The notes under the pieces: generated by a model
The model's database searches: none
What the model saw: only the letters and a program-made list of their open reading frames with translations
Told to the model about the DNA's origin: nothing
NCBI GenBank assembly: GCA_012845835.1
Contig: JABAKD010000021.1
Location: forward strand, 3,994,206-4,058,205
DNA from: Undaria pinnatifida
Lineage: Eukaryota; Sar; Phaeophyceae; Laminariales; Alariaceae
Reading direction: 5' to 3'
Length of the DNA: 64,000 nucleotides
Shown: positions 12,201-23,709 of the stretch, one piece after another
Numbering within the stretch: the first letter of the stretch is position 1
Layout of the letters: each line of letters starts with the position of its first letter
Program-made: the position numbers and the translations under genes

Positions 12201-13340
12201 GCAAGATCCAGTTTCTATTTTGTTCGGAAAATCCATTCATGTCACTTTTTTCTTTTTCAGTAGTAACCGCAACATTTTTTCCCTATGGTAAGGATACGAT
12301 CTCTTTCATATCATCATGGTGTCATACCGTACGTGTAATCAAAATTTATACGTACCGTAGTTTGAGTGGGGGCCTGCTTCATTTATGCCACGAAGATCGT
12401 TTCTCTCCAGGACGGGAAGCATTGAGCCTCGTAGGCGGCAAAAGCCGAGCATGTCGTTGGTGATGGCTGGAGGGTGTCGCGGTGTTCTTCTCCTGTGTTT
12501 GTAAGATTCGGTATCTATTTGGTTTGGAAGATCCACTCATGTCACGATTTTCTTTGTCAGTAACGGTTATGGTATTTCCTTATTGTTAGGATACGATACT
12601 TTTCATATGTATCATAGTTTAATACCGTACGTGTGTGTTGATAGCTCGTGCTTTCGTCTGAGTAGGGGCCTGCTTCTTTTATGCCATGAAGCTCGTTCCT
12701 TCCCAGTGACGGGAGGAATGCTGCTTTGTAGGTGGCGGAACCCGAGCCTGTTGCTCGTGGTGGCAGAAGGGTGTCGAGGTATTCTGCTCCCGTGTGTGCA
12801 AGATCCGGTTTCTATTTTGTTCGGAAAATCCATTCATGTCATGTTTTTCTTTGTCAGTAACCGTCACATTATTTCCCTATGGTTAGGATACGATATCTTT
12901 CATATGTATCATGGTGTGATACCGTACGTGTAATCAAAATTCGTACGTACCGTAGTCTGAGTGGGGGCCTGCTTTATTGATGCCACGAAGATCGTTCCTC
13001 TCCAGGACGGGAAGCATTGGGCCTCGTAGGCGGCAGAAGCTGAGCATGTCGTTCGTGGTGGATGGAGGGTGTCGAGGTGTTCTTCTCCCGCGTTTGCAAG
13101 ATTCGGAATCTATTTTGTTTGGAAGATCCACTCATGTCACGATTTTCTTTGTCAGTAACCGTCATGGTCTTTCCCTATGGTTGGAATATGATACTTTTCA
13201 CATGTATCATAGTGTGATACCGTACGTGTGTGTTGATAGCTCGTACCGTCGTCTGAGTATGGGCCTGCTTCTTTTATGCCATGAAGATCGTTTCTTCCCA
13301 GTGACGGGAGGAATGTTGCTTTGTAGGTGGCGGAACCCGA
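9209..13340. repeat. Satellite array, block 3 (shift to a two-unit higher-order repeat)
   Basis: About fourteen monomers. From about 11,400 onward two monomer types alternate. One reads 'ctgagtaggggcctgcttc' and 'cccagtgacgggaggaatg' (11,460; 12,060; 12,660; 13,255). The other reads 'tgccacgaagatcgttcc' and 'gacgggaagcattgagcc' (11,790; 12,390; 12,990). The period of the pair is about 600 bp. The block is cut inside a monomer of the first type near 13,340, and the same type resumes at about 20,259 after the large insertion. Confidence 0.9.
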
Positions 13341-14059
13341 GCCTTTTGTCTCCTCTACGACCCACCTCTACCATTCCACCGCCCTCTTTTTCCGAGTTTG
13401 TTTTTTTTTCGTTGCCTCGGGCTCATGAATCTCCCGAGCCTGGTACGTATGGGACCTTTTTAGCCAGAAATCGGGCCCTTCCACGGCATCTTTGCTGCCC
13501 ACGTCGAACGATGTCAGCATCCCATCCCGGGTATCGTTTTAGGTGGGCTAGTTGCCCCTCCCTTTCGACCCACCATCACTATCGCCCCCAATCCACCGGC
13601 GACGCGCAAACCGTGAACCCTTCCTGTTAGGCATTGACTTGGGTGGGCTCTAACCCCCTCCCTCCTGCCCCATGCACCACCACGTTTCGCTGTAAATACT
13701 TTCGGCAACACACTGTTGCAGACCATACCAAAACTCCGACCCCTTCTCCGCCCCAAAACCTCCGTCGGGTCTATTTCGGCCCATGACATCACCTCCGGTT
13801 CGTGAGCCAGCTCCGAGAAAGGCGCCGAGGACGCTGGCGCTCCTCTTGGATCGGCTTTCAGGCTGTCCTTCGTTCTCCCCAGCGCCCACCATTGGCGCAT
13901 CCCTTTTTGGCCCTCATCATCCTTCATCGGACCATTATTTTCCCGGAGCTGTCATCGCTCCACAGCCGCCGCTGGAAACTGTGGACCGCCCTTCCGACTA
14001 CGGTTCTTCTCGCCAGTACCTGTGGCTACACTTCCAAGATCATCGACCCCCCCCAATGC

Positions 14060-14470
14060 CACGCGAACACCGCCACCAGAGCTCCATCGTCACCTGAGCT
14101 TCGTCGTCACCTGAACTTCGCGACCAGAGCTCCACCTTCACAGGAGTTCCACCTTTCACCAGAGCTTCGTCGTCACCTGAGCTTTGCGACTAGAGCTCCA
14201 TCTTCCCCAGAGCTTCGCCGTCACCTGAGCTTCGCGACCGGAGCTCCACGTACACCGGAGTTCCACTTTCCCCAGAGCTTCGTCGTCACCCGAGTTTCAA
14301 GACCGGAGATCCACCTTTTTCAGAGCTCCATCTTCGACAGAGCTTCGTCGTCACCTGCGCTTCGCGACCACAGCTCCTCCTGCACGGAGATTCGTCGTCA
14401 CCTGTCGTCACCTGAGCTTTGCGACCAGAGTTCCACCTTCGTCAGAGCTCCACCTTTCACCTGAGCTTCA
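14060..14470 (+). repeat. Irregular minisatellite inside the 6.9-kb insertion
   Basis: The core 'cttcgtcgtcacctgagctt' followed by gcgaccagagctcca recurs at least six times with spacings of about 48 and 66 bp. In one plus frame it gives a degenerate peptide repeat (ELRRHLSFATRAPSSP). The frame has no ATG start with coding support, and I regard it as a repeat rather than a protein gene. Confidence 0.75.
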
Positions 14471-15465
14471 CCTCCGTCTTCCGCGACTTCTTCATTCGAT
14501 GTCTTTCTCCTTCAAGCCACTACCAACGTCAAGGCAACCTTTCTTTTTTGGCCACTACCGCCGGCCCCGGCGTCGTCGACACCATCTACTCCGACAACCT
14601 GGGAATTATTTCACTGACTTCTGCAGCCATGCACCAATGGTCCTGCCGCTTCAAACCGCTACCAGTGGCGAGGCGCCGTCTCCCTGGCCACTACCACCGA
14701 CTCTGGCGTCATAACACAGTCAGCGCCGACCAGCTGGAACATATTTTGCCGACTCCTGCAGCCACCGCGCCGGTAGGTCTGCTTCTTCAGTCCGCTATTA
14801 ACCGCCCCGCCGTCATCGTCATCGTCGGCAACCTCGCGCCTTCCCTACCGCCTATTCCAGCAACCACGCCGTCATCCCCGGTGCGTAAAATGCTAACTCC
14901 AACACCACGAGCACCGCAGGCATCTCCACTGGCCCACGTTAAAGGACTACTACAACGTCAATGCTTGCGTCTACATGTACGCTGTGGAACACGCACATTT
15001 CACCGCCGCGTACGCGATCCGCCACCTTCTTCAACCTACCATATTGAGCTACTGCATCCTCGTCTTCTTCCGTCAAAGAGCTCCAACCGCGTCGTCCGCA
15101 CAACAACCCGTCCTCACCGGTTCGTGCTCGGAGCTTCTCAACACGTTCTACTGGACCATCATCCGTCTCCAGCGCTCCTACCACATCTTCCGCGAACACT
15201 ACGGCGTCACTGTCTCGCGATCGGAGCGCTGCAACACAGCCTAGCACGACCACCAGCCGCGTTTCATCGGATTTTGCTTCAACCCCTACACCACCCGGTT
15301 CCAGGATCAACCTACGGCGTGTCTACTGCACATCTTCGCGGAGCACCATCTACGGACCGGCGTGCCTACAACGCCACGCGACAGGGATATCTGCAGCCAG
15401 GGTATTATCGCGTTGAGCCGCACTTACCCTTTGTCTTGTTGTCCCTCCCTAACCATGTTTCTTGA
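14471..15465 (+). other. Open frame of 348 codons without recognisable domain
   Basis: An open plus frame runs from about 14,419 to the TGA at 15,465, beginning at a TTG rather than an ATG. The product would be rich in Pro, Ser, Arg and His, with no motif I recognise. Its length may follow from the base composition of the insert. If coding, it could be a gag-like remnant of the host element, but nothing in the sequence shows this. Confidence 0.2.
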
Positions 15466-17640
15466 GTTCGTTCTTGAGTTTTTTGCATGGGATTTGTTTT
15501 GTGCGCATTGGCTTCTTGATTTTCTCTTTTGTGTTTGATTTTGTTGTTCAGTTAGTTTCAAGGTGCCTCTTGTTTGCCTTGATTCTTCGGGTTGTCACAC
15601 TTTTGAACAGCACCTGCGTTCGCGTGCTTTATCGGTGTGTTATCCTGACTTTTCGGGTCGTTCCACTTTTCACGAGCACATATGTCTGCGTGCTTGCGTC
15701 GGTGTGCTATCCTGGCCTTCCAGCGACCGATTTAGCTGGCTCCATTTTTGTAACCAGGCCGAAAAATTATGATGGTTCCGTTTTTCTGTTGTGCCGGTTT
15801 AACCTGCCCCGTTTTCGTAACTTGGCCCAAACCTGCCGTGTTTTCGTTTCCTCTCGTCGGTTTAGTGTACCCTTGTTTCGCAGTCCCCAAACCCGCTGTG
15901 GTATTTTTTTTGTTGGCCTTTTCGTTGATTTCTGCACTACGTACGAAATAGGTGCATATTTGGGCATCGTATATGTCTCCAAACCCGCTGTGGTATGCCC
16001 ATCTTGGCTGTTCTCCTGCTTTTTGCACTACGTACGTCATTAGTATTTGTTGCGGCGTCGTAATTATTTCCTTACCGCTATGGATTATATAATGTCTTAC
16101 CCCTTCCCCAACTCTTTGCACTACGTACGTCATAGGTGCTTATTGAGGCGTCGTATTTCTTCTGTTACCACTGTGGTATACCTGGTATGTGCTCTGGCCC
16201 TTCCTCTGTTTTCTACACTACGCACGCTGTAGGTATTATTGAGGCTCGTTGTCCACCTTGTTTGCGTCATATCGCCCTGTACAAGTCCCCTCTTCCCGAT
16301 TGGACATCCAAGTGCTTTCGTGTATGTCTTCCCCGATTTTTCGTCGATTAGCTTCCAATAGGAATGGCTTTATAGTAGGCCACATTTTTAGAGCTTCACG
16401 ACGTCAACGTTTTGCTAGTATTTTCGGGTCCGTCGTTTGTTCACGACCTCCCCCACTAGGCTTCTTTATAGTATCAACCCTCGAAACCATGGTAGTTTCG
16501 CTTGGTCCTTATTGGCCTGAACTTCGCTTGCACGCTGTGCATGCGCGCCGCTAGCATTATTAGAGCTGTACGTGATTTGCCCCCTCCCTCTGTCCGGCTT
16601 ACGGTATCAGCCCGCGACATCGTAATAGTTTCGTCTGATTCCTTTTCAGCCGAGATATCGTCTGCACCATGTGCGTGCTCTTCCGCCGAGTTTCTGAGCC
16701 CCCCGTTGTGTTAAGACCCCGTTTTTACCGCTCTCATGGTATGAGTTTGAAAATAATATCGTGTTAGCTTGGTTTTTCTATCTTGTTTTTTCCTCCCCCC
16801 TGCACTATGTGCCGGATGGGAACGCCCTCCCCTCTGCAGTGTGTGCATTTTCGGAACGTATTTCCTCCCGACTCTGGCATTCGTTTTTTTTCGGAAACTA
16901 TACCTTCCGCTTTCGCGTCCATGCAACGAGGGTATTATTTTTTTCTTTCTTGGTATTTCTGGGCACGCTTGCTCCTTAGTGGTTATCGCTGTGCGCAGCA
17001 AACAACCGACCGTAGTAGCCTTCTCTCCTTTCTTCTTGGAGAATTCGTTCGTGAACGCTTAGTGCGCGTATTAGCTTTGGACCCTACAGTCTCAGTACAA
17101 TTCTACCTGGTAGTTACCAGTATCGTCAGTGTTATCGTCTTGTGGCTCCCCAAAGTATTCCCTTACAGTCTCAGTATCATTGAGGCCCCAACAACGTTTT
17201 AACGTAGTAGATGGATTTTGTCTTCTTTGCCAAATTTAAAGTATGGCATTTGTTCGTTTTCGGTGATCTTCATGGGCGCCATGATCTTGAACTTGTGCCC
17301 AAGTTGTTCTAATTTTCTACAGTACGACGAGTGTTCGCCTTTGTGGTTTTGCTCCCGCCTTTCACCGCCGATGTAGTCTGCCCACGTTTCGTGAATACCG
17401 ACGAAACATGGCGTTTCCGAACCATGTCGTGGTTTTCCATCGTCTCGACTTCATCTCGCCTTATGCGATTGGCGACAACATAGATGCTTCCCGCGTTATT
17501 CTCTTCGTTTTTTGCGAGGCAGTACCTCCTTTCTTGTTGTTGCTGTTGGACTTCTCCTTGCCCCTTGGCATACGTCCCTTTCGTTGTTGGACCTTTCTTT
17601 CTTCTTGGCGTACTTCTTCCCACGACTGACGGCGCTACAC
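15466..17640. other. Pyrimidine-rich non-coding stretch with short degenerate repeats
   Basis: Strongly T/C-rich on the plus strand. The motif gcactacgtacg, followed by taggt and then ggc(a/g)tcgta, recurs around 15,935, 16,025, 16,120 and 16,210 in increasingly diverged form at spacings of about 90-95 bp. The phrase caaacccgctgtggta occurs at about 15,888 and 15,980. No protein domain was seen on either strand. Confidence 0.5.
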
Positions 17641-19340
17641 TTTAGCCTCAGCCACTTGGTATTACGGAATTCCAGCTATTGCTACTCTCTATGGTCCCAT
17701 ATTGTCGACCACTGGCTTCACATTGAGAGCCCCCCTTAAGTTCCACGTTAGCGGCCCCGTGCTGACTCTCCAGCCCATCTGTCGGTTCTCTTTGGCCTCT
17801 ACTTTGTTTGGTTGTACCTGCCCCCAAGAGCCCCTTGCTCTCGGGCTCCGTTCTAGCTTTAACGTTTGTAGCCAGCGGATCCATTCCCCTGGACCACTCT
17901 TTCTTACTTTTTTTCTTGGCACCCCTACCCCAACGGTCCGACGGCACTGACCCCCGTCCTGGCTTTGCAGCCAACAGGTCTTGTTTCTTTCGACCCTTTT
18001 TTCTTCATTCTCGGCATACCTGCCCATACGGTTTAACTACATCGGCCTTAGTCATGGCTTTACAGCCCGTCCTGACTGTGCAGTCCACAGGCCGTCCCCT
18101 CTTGGCCCCCGTTTTGCTCTTGGCTTGTTGGCGTACTTGTCGCATCGGGGCCACGTTTTGACTCCAGTTTGGCTTCGCAGCCCATATAGGTCGTTCCCTG
18201 TTGACCCCCTTTCGTGTTGTTTTTTTTCGGCAAAATCGCTTTCGGAGGTATGCCTTCGCTACGTACCTAGCGTTGCTCGTTTTTTGAAAGTAGCCTTTTA
18301 AGGTCCTTTGCTATGGACCCTCCTTTTTTTTTCAGGGTGCAATACGTTGCGATGACACGATTTGCCTTCTTCCTGTTTTCCCGTGCATTTTTCTCGGTGA
18401 CCTTTTTAGGGTTGCTCCACGTTAGCGACCCCGCGTTCCCGACGTGTAGTACCCAGCTGTGGCTTTCTTCATATTTGTCTTTGTTCCCTGCATTATTTCT
18501 GGAGCTAGACACTTCCAGCGCTGCTTCGAGCTGAACGAGTATCTTCTTGGTGACCCAATTTTTGGCTTGCTTTGTTATGGTTGAATAGCCTCGCTACGTT
18601 TGCTGACATTGTTCCCGTTATTTGTTAGCCTCTCAAGGGGTCATATGTCGACTCTCTTTCCGGCTTCCGATAGTACCTTCCGTCTTTCTGTGTCTACGTT
18701 TCAGTTTCGTCCTTGTTTGCGTATTGCTTTGGCTAGGAGACCTCACCACTCATCTCTTCCCGTTTTCCTGGTACTGTACCCAGATAGCTTCTTAGGGTAC
18801 CCCACTGTTGCCCCCCCGGTTAAGCTTTCCGGCGTATCACACACGCCTCCAGTACCACCATTTTGGTGTTGTTTGTGTCACTGTTTAGATGTTGTCTTTC
18901 TCTGCGTTTTAGCAATTTGTTTTGTTAGCCTCGGTTTCCCGTCCTACAGTTCGACCAAGGGCCTTATGCTAGCCTCTTAGGTCCCACATTACGGCCCCTG
19001 TGCTTCCGTCACACCTCAGCGTACTGGTTCTTTACAGTTTTGCCTTTCGACCAATGGGCCTACGTCAGCCTTCCAGGTCCAACCTTGCGGACCCTGACAT
19101 TATTTCAGGCACTGTTTTTTGTTTTCTCTTGTTTCAGGCTCTTTCTCTTCTGCCTTTCGACCAATGACCTGACGCTTGCGTACTTCTTCGCGTCTTGATC
19201 GTTTCTCTTTGCCCGTCCAACCGATGGCCCCACGTCAGCTGTCCAATCCAACGTACCGGACTCTGACGTTCGTTTAGGCAGTGTTTCTTGATTTCTCTCT
19301 TGTCTTCCGGCAAATGGACCGACCACCCGCCCCTATGGCA
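17641..19340. repeat. Degenerate tandem repeats of about 100-150 bp
   Basis: A loosely conserved block of the type 'ttcgaccaatgggcctac' then gtcagcct, aggtcc and ggaccctgac recurs near 18,952, 19,048, 19,158 and 19,216. Weaker relatives (ccacgttagcggcccc, ccacgttagcgaccccg) occur near 17,740 and 18,418. Similarity is low, so the array is old. On the minus strand it gives Lys/Arg/Gly-rich open frames with no recognised domain. Confidence 0.45.
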
Positions 19341-19607
19341 CTACGCTTCAGGCCGCAAACTTGTCTGGCCTTCACAGCGTGACACGTGTTCCTTTATTCT
19401 CTTCTGACTTGGTTTCCGCGTCTATACCTTCTTCTTTGGTCCCCTTCGCATCCTTGCGCTCAGTGGCCGCGCCCTTGGTGTTATCGTAGGCCGATTGCTA
19501 CTGGTATACCGTAGGTACATACCCTTTCTCGAGCTCTCACGGTTGTGACCTCCATCATAGGGTTGTATATCTTGCAGTGAGGCGTTTAAGCCTCATTATT
19601 ACGAGGT

Positions 19608-20257
19608 GTGGGGGAATCTATAGCTTCATTTTCGTTTGTTTCGAATAGCCGCATCTTCGATCCCCTTTCCAATTTTGGATGTTTTGTTGACATCCTTTGA
19701 TGGGCAGGTGATCTGCATCTACAACTATTCAGGGTGGGCTAATATAATAGTGTCAGTATATCTGGCAATAGATTCGGTGAGATAGTCCGCAGAGTCATGG
19801 TATATTGGCCACAAGAAGATTCTCATGAACGGAATATTCTAAGTGGAGCGGATGACCCATAGAATCTAGTTAGCTTATACCACAAGAGCGTTTTCGGTAA
19901 CCGAACGTTCTTCCTCTGGACAAGATAGATAGAAGTAAGCGCGTTAGGCGCTCATGGGAATACAGAACATCTGGGAGAACGTTGCTTGTACGTTCCATAG
20001 GTAAAGATCCGGAAGAGAGCACAGCAGCAATGCTGGGGTGAAGCGAACTCTGTGAGCTTCACGTCACCCCCGTGCTCTCACTCCTCCTTCTCCTCCTCTT
20101 CCTCCTCCTCCTTCTACTTTCCTGTCTCTTCGAGCTTCTCATAGCTCAACGCCAATAATGAGAAATCTCTAAAGAAGAACCGGTGCTGTCTCCAAGCGAA
20201 GCTGATACCCCTGCGTCCTTTCCCTCCCACCTTCCGACACCACGACACCTTCACAGT
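19608..20257 (+). other. Possible LTR at the right end of the 6.9-kb insertion
   Basis: Begins TGTGGGGGAATC immediately after an A/G-rich stretch and ends CCTTCACA directly where the satellite resumes. It includes a CT-rich run (tccttctcctcctcttcctc, about 20,085-20,115). TG...CA termini and position fit a 3' LTR, but no 5' partner was found, so this is tentative. Confidence 0.3.
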
Positions 20258-20258
20258 T

Positions 20259-20664
20259 GCTCATGGTGGCTAAAGGGTGTCGAGGTGTTCTGCTCCCGTG
20301 TGTGCAAGATCCAGTTTCTATTTTGTTCGGAATATCCATTCATATCACTTTTTTCTTTGTCAGTAACCGTCACATTTTTTCCCTATGGTTAGGATACGAT
20401 CTTTTTCATATGTATCATAGTGTCATACCGTACGTGTAATCAAAGCTCGTACGTACCGTAGTCTGAGTGGGGGTCTGCTTTATTAATGCCACGAAGATCG
20501 TTCCTCTCCAGGACGGGAAGCATTGAGCCTTGCAGGCAGCAGACGCCGAGCCTGTCGTTCGTAATGACAGAAGGGCGTCGAGGTGTTTTTGTCCCGTGTT
20601 TGCAAGATTCGGTATCAATTTTGTTTGGAAGATCCACTCATGTCACGATTTTCTTTGTCAGTAA
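20259..20664. repeat. Satellite array, block 4
   Basis: Resumes the monomer split at 13,340, continues into one unit of the second type, and is interrupted within 'ctttgtcagtaa' by a miniature LTR element. The same two-unit alternation as in block 3 continues across the 6.9-kb insertion, showing that the array is older than the insertion. Confidence 0.9.
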
Positions 20665-20893
20665 TGTTAAGGAATTAGTGGGGTATTTGTCCGTTTGGCC
20701 ACTTGCAACTGGTTAACCGGTAGCTTACCCAAACTAAGCCTTATAACGCTCTCCCCCCCGGAAACGGCGGGATAGCAGGTCGGCCGGACATACAGCGGAC
20801 CTGTCTATATCCAAGTCGTTTCATTTCCTGGGCATACCGGGGTAAGTATTTTTCAAGTTCGACATAGGAAAAGTCTGAAAACGTTTATTATGG
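20665..20893 (-). mobile_element. TRIM-like element, truncated copy
   Basis: Minus-strand copy with one complete terminal repeat (20,665-20,748, outer end TGTTAAGG, inner end mutated to aacg), the polypurine complement and about 145 bp of internal sequence. It stops at ttattatggattg and joins the satellite at ttaggatacg. The PBS-side terminal repeat is missing and some satellite bases are lost, so a deletion followed insertion. Confidence 0.8.
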
Positions 20894-23709
20894 ATTGTTA
20901 GGATACGATACTTTCCATATTATGATAGTTTAATACCGTCGTGTGTGTTGATAGCTCGTACCGTCGTCTGAGTAGGGGCCTGCTTCTTTTTTGCCATGAA
21001 GATCGTTCCTTCCCAGTGACGGGAGGAATGTGGCTTCGTAAGCGGCGGAAAACGAGCCTGTCGCTCGTTGTGGCAGAGGGCTGTCAAGGTGTTCTGCTCC
21101 CGTGTATGCAACATCCGGTTTCTATTTCGTTTGGAATATCCATTCATGTCACTTTTTTCTTTGTCAGTAACCGTCACATTAATTCCCTATGGTTAGGATA
21201 CGATCTTTTCATATTATCATAAGGTGACACCGTACGTGTAATGAAAATTCGTACGTACCGTAGTCTGAGTGGGGGCCTGCTTTATTGATGCCACGAAGAT
21301 CGTTCCTCTCCAGGACGGGAAGCATTGAGCCTCGTAGCCGGCAGACGCCGAGCCTGTCGCTCGTGGTGGCAGAAGGGTGTCGAGGTGTTCTTTTCCCGTG
21401 TTTGCCAGATTCGGTATCTATTCTGTTTGGAAAATCCACTCATGTCACGATTTTCTTCGTCAGTAACCGTCATGGTTTTTCCCTATGGTTGGGATACGAT
21501 ACTTTTCATATGTATCATAGTGTCATACCGTACGTGTGTGTTGATAGCTCGTACCGTCGTCTGAGTAGGGGCCTGCTTCCTTTTTGCCATGAAGCTCGTT
21601 CCTTCCCAGTGACGGGAGGAATGTGGCTTTGTAGGTGTCGGAACCCGAGCCTGTTGCTCGTGGTAGCAGAAGGGTGTCGAAGTGTTCTGCTCCCGTGTGT
21701 TCAAGATCCGGTTTCTATTTTGTTCGGAAAATCCATTCGTGTCACTTTTTTTTTTGTCAGTAACCGCCACATTACTTCCCTATGGTTAGGATACGATCTC
21801 TTTCATATGTATCATGGTGTGATACCGTATGTGTATTCAAAATTCGTATGTACCGTGGTCTTAGTGGGGGCCTGTTTTGTGATGCCACGAAGATCGTTCC
21901 TCGCCAGGACGGGAAGGATTGAGCCTCGTAGGCGGCGAAAGCCGAGCATGTCGTTCGTGGTGGCAGGAGGGTGTCGCGGTGTTCTTCTCCCGTGTTTGCA
22001 AGATTCGGTATTTATTTTGTTTGAAAGATCTGCTCATGTCACGATATTCTTTGTCAGCAAACGTCATGGTATTTCCCTATGGTTAGGATATTATACTTTT
22101 CATATGTATCATAGTGTCATACCGTACGTGTGTGTTGATAGCTCGTGCCGTCGTCTGAGTAGGGGCCTGCTTCTTCTTTGCCATGAAGATCGTTCCTTCC
22201 CAATGACGGGAGGAATGTGGCGTCGAAAGCGGCGGAAGCCGAGCCTGTTGCTCGTGGTGGCAGAAAGGTGTCGAAGTGTTCTGCTCCCGTGTGTGCAAGA
22301 TCTGGTATCTATTTTGTTTGGAAACTCCATTCATGTGTCGATTTCTTTTTCAGTAACCGTCACATGTTTTCCCTATGGTTAGGATACGATCTATTCCATA
22401 TGTATCATAGTGTCATACCGTACGTGTAATCAAAGTTCGTACGTACCGTAGTCTGAGTGGGGGCCTGCTGTATTGATGCCACGAAGATCGTTCCTCTCCA
22501 GGACGGGAAGCATTGAGCCTTGCAGGCGGCAGACGCCGAGCCTGTCGCTCGTAATGGCAGAAGGGTGTCGAGGTGTTTTTGTCCCGTGTTTGCAAGATTC
22601 GGTATCAATTATGTTTGGAAGATCCACTCATGTCACGATATTCTTTGTCAGTATCCGTCATGGTATTAACTTTTGGTTAGGATACGATACTTTTCATATG
22701 TTTCATAGTGTCATACCGTACGTGTGTGTTGATAGCTCGTACCATCGTCTGAGTAGGGGCCTGCTTCTTTTTTGCCATGAAGATCGTTCCTTCCCAGTGA
22801 CGGGAGGAATGTGGCGTCGAAAGCGGCGGAAGCCGAGCCTGCTGCTCGTGGTGACAGAAAGGTGTCGAGGTATTCTGCTCCCGTGTGTGGAAGATCCGGT
22901 ATCAATTTTGTTTGGAAAATCCATTCATGTCACTTTATGCTTTGTCAGTAACCGTCACATTATTTCCCTATGGTTAGGATACGATCTTTTTATATATATA
23001 TATATATATCATAGTGTCATATCGTACGTCTAATCGAAATTCGTACGTACCGTGGTCTGAGTGGGGGCATGCTTTATTGATGCCACGAAGATCGTTCCTC
23101 TCCAGGACTTGAAGCATTGAGCCTCGTAGGCTGCAAAAGCCGAGCCTGTCGCTCGTGGTGGCAGGAGGGTGTCGACATGTTCTTCTCCCGTGTTTGCAAG
23201 ATTCGGTTTTTATTTTGTTTGAAAGATCCACTCATGTCACGATGTTTTTTGTCAGTAACCGTCATGGCATGTCCCTATGGTTAGGATGCGATACTTTTCA
23301 TCTGTATCATAGTGTCATACCGTACGTGTGTGTTGATAGCTCGTACCGTCGTCTGAGTAGGGGCCTGCTTCTTCTATGCCGTGAAGATCGTTCCTTCCCA
23401 GTGACGGGAGGAGTGTTGTTAAGATACGGCCTCGAAAGGCCTGTAGGTATCCGAATTTGGGATCATTTGGATGGGTCCCCCACCTTTAATTTAACAGTGT
23501 GTCTTTGTAGGCGGCGGAACCCAAGCCTGTTGCTCGTGGTGGCAGAAGAGTGTCGAGGTGCTCTGCTCCCGTGTGTGCAAGATCCGGTATCTATTTTGTT
23601 TTGGAAAATCCATTCATGTCACAATATTCTTTGTCAGTAACCGTCACATTAATTCCCGATGGTTGGGATACGATATGTACCATATGTATCATAGTGTCAT
23701 ACCGTACGT
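20894..23709. repeat. Satellite array, block 5 (two-unit higher-order repeat)
   Basis: About nine monomers, strictly alternating the two types seen in block 3 (first type near 20,965, 21,560, 22,155, 22,755, 23,350; second type near 21,260, 21,855, 22,455, 23,055). The pair period is about 597 bp. Because this is 199 codons, an open frame of 365 codons (21,285-22,382) runs through several monomers; I treat it as accidental. The block is interrupted at 23,417-23,496. Confidence 0.9.
23417..23496. mobile_element. 80-bp solo-LTR-like insertion with 4-bp target duplication
   Basis: An insertion within a satellite monomer that begins TGTTAAGATACGG and ends TTTAACA, flanked on both sides by GTGT (23,413-23,416 and 23,497-23,500). 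TG...CA ends, TGTTAA/TTAACA inverted termini, size and 4-bp duplication all parallel the terminal repeats of the TRIM family, but the interior is different. It holds a small hairpin, ggcctcgaaaggcc. The simplest reading is a solo terminal repeat of a second miniature family. Confidence 0.65.

Larger units (their letters stand above)
13341..20258. mobile_element. 6.9-kb pyrimidine-rich insertion, probable degenerate retroelement
   Basis: This segment splits one satellite monomer: the sequence before 13,340 ends within 'cccgagcct' and the sequence after 20,258 resumes with ttgctcatggtggc, the next part of the same monomer. Its composition is unlike the flanks: long stretches are C/T-rich on the plus strand. 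No reverse transcriptase, integrase or transposase is recognisable in any frame. The right end (19,608-20,257) begins TGTGGGGGAATC after a short purine stretch and ends CCTTCACA, as an LTR might, but I see no matching copy at the left end. A large non-autonomous or decayed LTR element is the best guess. Confidence 0.5.

Noticed and set aside
21285-22382. 365-codon plus-strand open frame across several satellite monomers
   Set aside because: The monomer pair (~597 bp) is a multiple of three, so one stop-poor frame can run on. Neighbouring monomers put the same sequence in other frames or contain stops, and equivalent open frames exist on the opposite strand.
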